Assembly: GCA_030655315.1 (NCBI GenBank)
Contig: JAURVT010000050.1
Span: forward strand, 62,001 to 126,000
DNA: 64,000 bases
Source: Nocardioidaceae bacterium
GTDB taxonomy: Bacteria; Actinomycetota; Actinomycetes; Propionibacteriales; Nocardioidaceae
Direction: 5' to 3'
In this document: piece after piece, positions 59,266 through 64,000 of the stretch
How the letters are laid out: each line of letters opens with the position of its first letter
Numbering within the stretch: position 1 is the stretch's first letter
The notes under the pieces: generated by a model
What the model was told of the DNA's origin: nothing
The model's input: the letters and a program-made list of their open reading frames with translations, nothing else
The model's database searches: none
Made by a program: the position numbers and the translations under genes

Positions 59266-59814
59266 TCAGCCCGCCCAGTCGGGCATCACCCAGCCCTCGA
59301 CCTCGCCGACGACGTCGGCCATGACGACGCCGTCGATCGACTCGCGCACGACGTCACCGTGCCCGGCGTGGCGGGCGAGCTCCTCCACCAGGTGCAGCAC
59401 CAGCCAGCGGACGTCCCACTCGTCGACGTCGGCGGGGAACCACGGGACGCCCTTGGGGTTGGGGAAGGTGTGCGCGAGCCCCAGCTCGGCCACCGCGGCC
59501 GTGGTCTCGCGCCCGACCTGCTCGCTCAGCTCGAGCATCCCCGCGAGCGTCTCGTCGTCGGACAGCGTGAACTCGGTGTCGTAGCCGGGGCGCTCGGGCA
59601 GGTCGACCCCGCGGGCCATCGCCACCCAGCCCCGCTCGGTCCAGCTGACGTGCTTGAGCAGCCCGCCGATGCTGAACACGCTGGCCGACGGCGTGAGCCG
59701 GGCCTGGTCCTCGGTCAGGCCGTGCGCGGTGAGGCGGACGGCCTCGCGCTGGGCATCGGCGAAGGCGAGCAGCTGCGCCGCCTCGTCCTTCACGGGTGGG
59801 GGCATGCCGGCCAT
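59266..59814 (-). CDS. DinB/DUF664 family protein
   Basis: 182 aa, second DinB-type protein of the window. QLLAFADAQREAVRLTAHGL, FSIGGLLKHVSWTERGWVAM (first metal His), and WLVLHLVEELARHAGHGDVV with the HxxxxxxHxxH-type end. Family members use a thiol cofactor (mycothiol in actinobacteria) for conjugation or isomerisation. ATG with AGGAG at 6 nt. Convergent with the azoreductase, divergent from purL; a link to electrophile detoxification is plausible from the neighbours but unproved. Confidence 0.82.
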   Translation of the reverse strand: MAGMPPPVKDEAAQLLAFADAQREAVRLTAHGLTEDQARLTPSASVFSIGGLLKHVSWTERGWVAMARGVDLPERPGYDTEFTLSDDETLAGMLELSEQVGRETTAAVAELGLAHTFPNPKGVPWFPADVDEWDVRWLVLHLVEELARHAGHGDVVRESIDGVVMADVVGEVEGWVMPDWAG

Positions 59815-59917
59815 GGGGGCTCCTGTCGTCGGTCCGTCCTCGCAACCTAGGGCGCCCCACCGACAGGCGTCGAGGGGTCGACCGCGGACGGCGCGCGGGG
59901 ACGTCGCTCCCCGCCGA

Positions 59918-59929
59918 TAGGCTGGGCTC
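59918..59929 (+). promoter_or_regulatory. -10 element TAGGCT, leaderless spacing (purL)
   Basis: TAGGCT (59918-59923) ends 6 nt before the purL GTG. Same hexamer and spacing as for purC. Confidence 0.5.
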
Positions 59930-62215
59930 GTGACCGCCGCGCCGGAGCAGACCCGCGTCCTCGACACCGTCGAGCACGCCACGCAGACCCCCGACCGCGA
60001 GCAGCCCTGGGCCGAGCTCGGGCTCAAGGCCGACGAGTACGAGGAGATCCGCCGGATCCTCGGCCGCCGTCCCACGGGCGCCGAGCTCGCGATGTACTCG
60101 GTGATGTGGAGCGAGCACTGCTCCTACAAGTCCTCCAAGGTGCACCTGAGGAAGTTCGGGCAGCTGCCGCAGGAGACGCCGCTCGGCAAGACCCTCGCCG
60201 GCATCGGCGAGAACGCCGGCGTGATCGACGTCGGCCAGGGCTGGGCCGTCACCTTCAAGGTCGAGTCGCACAACCACCCCAGCTACGTCGAGCCCTACCA
60301 GGGCGCGGCCACGGGTGTCGGCGGCATCGTCCGCGACATCCTCGCCATGGGCGCGCGTCCGGTCGCCGTGATGGACCCGCTGCGATTCGGCCCCCTCGAC
60401 GCCCCCGACACCGCTCGCGTGCTGCCCGGCATCGTGGCCGGCGTCGGCGGCTACGGCAACTGCCTCGGCCTGCCCAACATCGGCGGCGAGGTCGTCTTCG
60501 ACGACACCTACCTCGGCAACCCGCTCGTCAACGCGCTCTGCGTGGGCGTGCTGCGCCACGAGGACCTCCACCTCGCGCACGCGTCCGGCGCCGGCAACCA
60601 GGTCGTCCTCTACGGCGCCCGCACCGGCGGCGACGGCATCGGCGGCGTCTCGGTGCTCGCGTCCGAGACGTTCAGCGAGGACGGTCCCGCGAAGCGCCCG
60701 AGCGTCCAGGTCGGCGACCCGTTCATGGAGAAGCTGCTCATCGAGTGCACGCTCGAGCTGTTCGCGGCCGGCGTCGTCGCGGGCATCCAGGACCTCGGCG
60801 GCGCGGGCCTGTCGTGCGCCACCTCCGAGCTCGCGAGCGCGGGCGACGGCGGCATGCACGTCGAGCTGTCCACCGTCCCGCTGCGCGACTCGAGCCTCTC
60901 GCCCGAGGAGATCCTGATGAGCGAGAGCCAGGAGCGGATGATGGCCGTCGTCGAGCCCGCGCGGCTCGAGGCGTTCATGGCCGTGTGCGGGAAGTGGGAC
61001 GTCGAGGCCGTCGTCGTCGGCGAGGTCACCGACGGCGACCACCTCGTGATCGACTGGCACGGCGAGACCGTGGTCGACGTGCCGCCGCGCTCGGTGGCCC
61101 ACGACGGCCCCACCTACGAGCGTCCCTACGCCCGTCCGGAGTGGCAGGATGCGCTGCAGGCCGACACGACGGCCGCGCTCGCGCGTCCCTCCGGTGCCGA
61201 CGAGCTCCGCGCGACGCTCCTCGACGTCGTCGCCTCGCCCAACCAGGCCGACAAGTCGTGGGTCACCGACCAGTACGACCGCTACGTGCGCGGCAACACG
61301 GTGCTCGCGCAGCCCGAGGGTGCGGGCGTGGTGCGCATCGACGAGGAGACCCACCTCGGCGTCTCGGTGGCCACCGACTGCAACGGCCGCTTCGCCAAGC
61401 TCGACCCCTACGCCGGCGCGGTGCTCGCGCTGGTGGAGTCCTACCGCAACGTCGCCGCGTCCGGCGCGCTGCCGCTGGCCGTCACCGACTGCCTCAACTT
61501 CGGCTCGCCCGAGGACCCCGCCGTCATGTGGCAGTTCGAGCGCGCCACGCAGGGCCTGTTCGACGGCTGCCGGGCGCTCGGCATCCCCGTCACCGGCGGC
61601 AACGTGTCGCTGTACAACCAGACCGGCGAGACCGCGATCCTCCCCACGCCGGTCGTGGGCGTGCTCGGCGTGATCGACGACGTCCGCACCCGCCTGCGCG
61701 GTGGCTTCGCCGCCGACGGACGCACGGTGCTGCTGCTCGGCGACACCCGCGACGAGCTCGACGGCTCGGCCTGGTCCGACGTCGCGCACGGCCACCTCGG
61801 CGGCGTCCCGCCGGTCGTCGACCTCGACGCCGAGCAGGCACTCGCCCGCCTCCTCGTCCGCTCCGCGCGCGAGGCCCTGGTCGAGACCGCGCAGGACCTG
61901 TCGGACGGCGGGCTCGGCGTCGCGCTCGCCGAGGCCGTCATCAAGCACGGCACGGGCGTCACGGTGTCGCTCGACGACGTCGCCGGCGACCCGTTCGTCG
62001 CGCTGCTCAGCGAGTCCACCGCTCGCGCGATCGTCACGGTCACGCCGGAGCAGGCCCCCGCGTTCCGCGCGGCGGCCGAGGCCGAGGGCGTCCCCGTCCG
62101 CGAGCTCGGCACCACCGGCGGCGACGCGCTCGACGTCACCGGGTCGTTCAGCGTCGGCGCCGACGAGCTGCGCACCCGCTGGGCCGCCACGCTGCCCGCG
62201 GTGCTCGACGCCTGA
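59930..62215 (+). CDS. purL: FGAM synthase large subunit PurL
   Basis: 761 aa, the small-type PurL that works with PurS and PurQ. Converts FGAR to FGAM with ATP and ammonia. [20 protein letters not shown] and [123 protein letters not shown], and the second ATP-like half with [13 protein letters not shown] and [15 protein letters not shown]. Full length. GTG start, apparently leaderless. Confidence 0.96.
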   Translation: MTAAPEQTRVLDTVEHATQTPDREQPWAELGLKADEYEEIRRILGRRPTGAELAMYSVMWSEHCSYKSSKVHLRKFGQLPQETPLGKTLAGIGENAGVIDVGQGWAVTFKVESHNHPSYVEPYQGAATGVGGIVRDILAMGARPVAVMDPLRFGPLDAPDTARVLPGIVAGVGGYGNCLGLPNIGGEVVFDDTYLGNPLVNALCVGVLRHEDLHLAHASGAGNQVVLYGARTGGDGIGGVSVLASETFSEDGPAKRPSVQVGDPFMEKLLIECTLELFAAGVVAGIQDLGGAGLSCATSELASAGDGGMHVELSTVPLRDSSLSPEEILMSESQERMMAVVEPARLEAFMAVCGKWDVEAVVVGEVTDGDHLVIDWHGETVVDVPPRSVAHDGPTYERPYARPEWQDALQADTTAALARPSGADELRATLLDVVASPNQADKSWVTDQYDRYVRGNTVLAQPEGAGVVRIDEETHLGVSVATDCNGRFAKLDPYAGAVLALVESYRNVAASGALPLAVTDCLNFGSPEDPAVMWQFERATQGLFDGCRALGIPVTGGNVSLYNQTGETAILPTPVVGVLGVIDDVRTRLRGGFAADGRTVLLLGDTRDELDGSAWSDVAHGHLGGVPPVVDLDAEQALARLLVRSAREALVETAQDLSDGGLGVALAEAVIKHGTGVTVSLDDVAGDPFVALLSESTARAIVTVTPEQAPAFRAAAEAEGVPVRELGTTGGDALDVTGSFSVGADELRTRWAATLPAVLDA

Positions 62216-62219
62216 CGTC

Positions 62220-62759
62220 GTGGACGCGGCCACGTCGCTGCGCACCGAGCGGCTGATCCTGCGGCGCTGGCGTGCCTCCGACCGCGAGCCGTTCGCGGCG
62301 ATGAACGCCGACCCGGTGGTGATGGAGCACTTTCCGTCGGTGCGCTCGCGGGCGGAGAGCGACGACCTCGTCGACCGGGTGGAGGCCCGGTTCGACCGGC
62401 TCGGCTGGGGCCTGTGGGCGCTCGAGCGGCTGGACGACGGCGCGTTCCTCGGCTTCACCGGGCTGCACCCGATGCCCGCCGGCACGCCGGACCCGGAGGG
62501 CACCGAGGTCGGCTGGCGCCTGGCCCGCCACGCGTGGGGGCACGGGTACGCGTCCGAGGCCGCGCGGGCGGCGCTCGCGCACGGCTTCGACGTCGTCGGT
62601 CTGGACCACGTCGACTCGATCACCGCGGTGACCAACACCCGGTCGCAGGCGGTGATGCGGCGCCTCGGGATGCGCCTGGCCGCCGAGTTCGACCACCCCG
62701 CCCTCGACGCCGGCTCACCCCTGCGTCCCCACCTGATGTACCGCCTCGACCGCCCCTGA
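62220..62759 (+). CDS. GNAT N-acetyltransferase, RimJ/RimL type
   Basis: 179 aa. LRTERLILRRWRASDREPFA, MNADPVVMEHFPSVRSRAES, GWGLWALERLDDGAFLGFTG, EVGWRLARHAWGHGYASEAA (CoA loop) and NTRSQAVMRRLGMRLAAEFD fit acetyltransferase_3. Substrate unknown. GTG start 4 bases after the purL stop, so cotranscribed with purL. Confidence 0.87.
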   Translation: MDAATSLRTERLILRRWRASDREPFAAMNADPVVMEHFPSVRSRAESDDLVDRVEARFDRLGWGLWALERLDDGAFLGFTGLHPMPAGTPDPEGTEVGWRLARHAWGHGYASEAARAALAHGFDVVGLDHVDSITAVTNTRSQAVMRRLGMRLAAEFDHPALDAGSPLRPHLMYRLDRP

Positions 62760-62826
62760 GGCGAGCCCAGGGACGGCCTCCGGTGCGCGCCGGAGCCCTC
62801 TCGCGGCGGGTGGGGTGCGGGCGCGG

Positions 62827-62838
62827 CAGGATGGGGGC
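62827..62838 (+). promoter_or_regulatory. -10 element CAGGAT, leaderless spacing
   Basis: CAGGAT (62827-62832) ends 6 nt before the ATG of the patatin-like gene. Confidence 0.45.
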
Positions 62839-63702
62839 ATGACCTCGACCCCCGCCGGACGGACCGCCCTCGTGCTCGGTGGGGGAGGCATCACCGGCAT
62901 CGCCTGGGAGACCGGGCTGATCGTGGGTCTCGCCGACGCGGGCGTCGACCTGACGACCGCCGACCTCGTCGTCGGCACGTCGGCCGGCTCGGTCGTCGGC
63001 GCGCAGGTGACGAGCGGGACGCCGCTGGCGCAGCTGTGGGAGCGCCAGCTCGAGCCCGTCGAGCCCGGCCCGCCGGCCCGCGTCGGCCTCGGCCAGCTCG
63101 CGGCGCTCGGGTTCGCGCTGCTGCGCGCCCGCGGGGACCTCACGCGCTTCGGCGCCCACGCCGGCGGCTACGCGCTGGGCAAGGCCGACCACGGCGGCAC
63201 CCCGACCCAGCTGGAGCGGCTCCAGGCGATCGCGGAGCGGCTCCCCGTCCACGAGTGGCCCGACCGCGACCTGCGGGTGTGCGTCGTCGACGCGGTGCTG
63301 GGCGAGCGGCACGTGCTCGGCGGTGACAGCGGCCTCCCGTTCGTCGACGCGGTCGCCGCGAGCTGCGCGGTGCCCGGCGTCTACCCGCCGGTCGACCTCG
63401 GCGGCCACCCGTACGTCGACGGCGGCATGCACTCGGCGGCCAACGTCGACGTCGCGGCCGGCTACGACCGCGTCGTGGTCGTCGCGCCGCTGGCGGCGGG
63501 CCTCGGCCCGATGCAGGGCGCGCGGGCCCAGGTCGACGCCCTCGGCGCCGCCCACGCCATCCTGGTCACGCCCGACGAGGGGGCGAAGCGGGCCATCGGC
63601 CGCAACGTCCTGGACCCGGCCGCCCGTCCGCCGTCGGCCCGGGCCGGACGCGCACAGGCCGCGACGATCGCCGACCAGGTGCGCGCGGTCTGGCAGGGCT
63701 GA
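62839..63702 (+). CDS. patatin-like phospholipase
   Basis: 287 aa. Ser-Asp dyad acyl hydrolase: oxyanion loop ALVLGGGGITGIAWETGL, nucleophile in VVGTSAGSVVGAQV, and the Asp in PYVDGGMHSAANVDVA (D-G-G). Probably a cytoplasmic or membrane-bound lipase on phospholipids or acyl esters; mycobacteria carry several. ATG 62839 preferred over 62815 because of family start and the -10 spacing. A sterol-carrier-like gene follows 2 bases later. Confidence 0.88.
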   Translation: MTSTPAGRTALVLGGGGITGIAWETGLIVGLADAGVDLTTADLVVGTSAGSVVGAQVTSGTPLAQLWERQLEPVEPGPPARVGLGQLAALGFALLRARGDLTRFGAHAGGYALGKADHGGTPTQLERLQAIAERLPVHEWPDRDLRVCVVDAVLGERHVLGGDSGLPFVDAVAASCAVPGVYPPVDLGGHPYVDGGMHSAANVDVAAGYDRVVVVAPLAAGLGPMQGARAQVDALGAAHAILVTPDEGAKRAIGRNVLDPAARPPSARAGRAQAATIADQVRAVWQG

Positions 63703-63704
63703 GC

Positions 63705-64000
63705 GTGGCCCCCCGACTGCAGCCGCTGCCGGCCGACGAGTTCGAGGCGATCTGCATCCGCCTGGACGAGGGCGGCAGCGACCGCGCCGACCTGCGCGCC
63801 GCCACCAAGCACCTGCTCGCGCTGCTCGTGGAGCGTGCCCCGGGCAACGCGGTCGAGGTCCGCGTCCCGCCCTACAGCGCCGTCCAGGCCGTGGCGGGCA
63901 CCCGTCACACGCGGGGCACGCCGCCGGCCGTCGTCGAGCTGGACGCCCCCACCTGGATCGCGCTCGCGCGCGGCCGCCTCGCCTGGGCCGACGCCCGCGC
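63705..64000 (+). CDS. sterol-carrier (SCP2-like) family protein, 3' end outside window
   Basis: First 98 codons, running off the end. GTG start 2 bases after the patatin stop. LPADEFEAICIRLDEGGSDR, ATKHLLALLVERAPGNAVEV, RVPPYSAVQAVAGTRHTRGT, PPAVVELDAPTWIALARGRL and AWADA match the actinobacterial sterol carrier family protein that in mycobacteria (Rv0807) stands directly before purF. Its function is not established; it may bind a lipid-like ligand. purF is predicted just beyond the window. Confidence 0.82.
   Translation, partial: MAPRLQPLPADEFEAICIRLDEGGSDRADLRAATKHLLALLVERAPGNAVEVRVPPYSAVQAVAGTRHTRGTPPAVVELDAPTWIALARGRLAWADAR

Overview
This is a high-GC actinobacterial chromosome segment. 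A WhiB regulator, ECF sigma factors, a class E sortase, an ergothioneine operon, DUF3151 and DUF3072 proteins and frequent GTG starts all point to the Actinomycetes. Gene content and style suggest the Nocardioidaceae (Aeromicrobium- or Nocardioides-like); this is inference, since no rRNA or other marker is present. The window is almost fully coding: no gap between genes exceeds 300 bases. I saw no tRNA, rRNA, CRISPR array or complete insertion sequence.

Layout. 0-14 kb: catalase tail, class IV aminotransferase, DinB protein, AraC regulator, ECF sigma factor with an Asp23-like partner, a secreted amidase whose Tat leader lies in another frame, a DUF1348 protein, a fatty-acid desaturase with its ferredoxin reductase, a SmtB-like zinc regulator, a diguanylate cyclase, Nei2 and a GH3 glucosidase. 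14-26 kb: WhiB under a palindrome-rich promoter, a PrmC-like methyltransferase, an MFS/spermidine synthase-like fusion, alditol oxidase, PHP protein, thioredoxin, esterase, DapC, sortase E, PyrE, a SpoU methyltransferase and class II aldolase. 26.7-28 kb: an AbiEi/DUF559 nuclease-like gene between perfect 64-bp inverted repeats. 28-33 kb: egtABCD plus DUF3151, then a lipid kinase. 33.8-64 kb: a backbone of purine genes all on the plus strand (purA, purD, purB, purC, purS, purQ, purL, then a sterol-carrier-like gene that precedes purF in mycobacteria). Between its members sit transporters, acetyltransferases, a four-gene exopolysaccharide operon (42.2-48.8 kb, minus strand), an acyl-CoA ligase, a SigM-like sigma factor, an old yellow enzyme and an HxlR/azoreductase pair.

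How the genes work together. The purine genes encode most of IMP and AMP synthesis. The egt operon makes ergothioneine from histidine up to the last C-S lyase step, for which no gene is seen. The polysaccharide operon couples a UDP-glucuronate supplier, a processive GT2 synthase, a membrane-anchored GH26 hydrolase with an Excalibur-like domain, and an acyltransferase.

Two cross-cutting patterns stand out. First, several unrelated families of long extragenic palindromes sit just behind stop codons, often between convergent genes; two families occur twice, and one brackets the nuclease gene. Second, many starts lie exactly 6-7 nt after a TANNNT-like hexamer (TAGGCT, CAGGAT, TAGCGT), the geometry of leaderless transcripts. 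The palindrome-bracketed nuclease cassette is my best candidate for an undescribed system.
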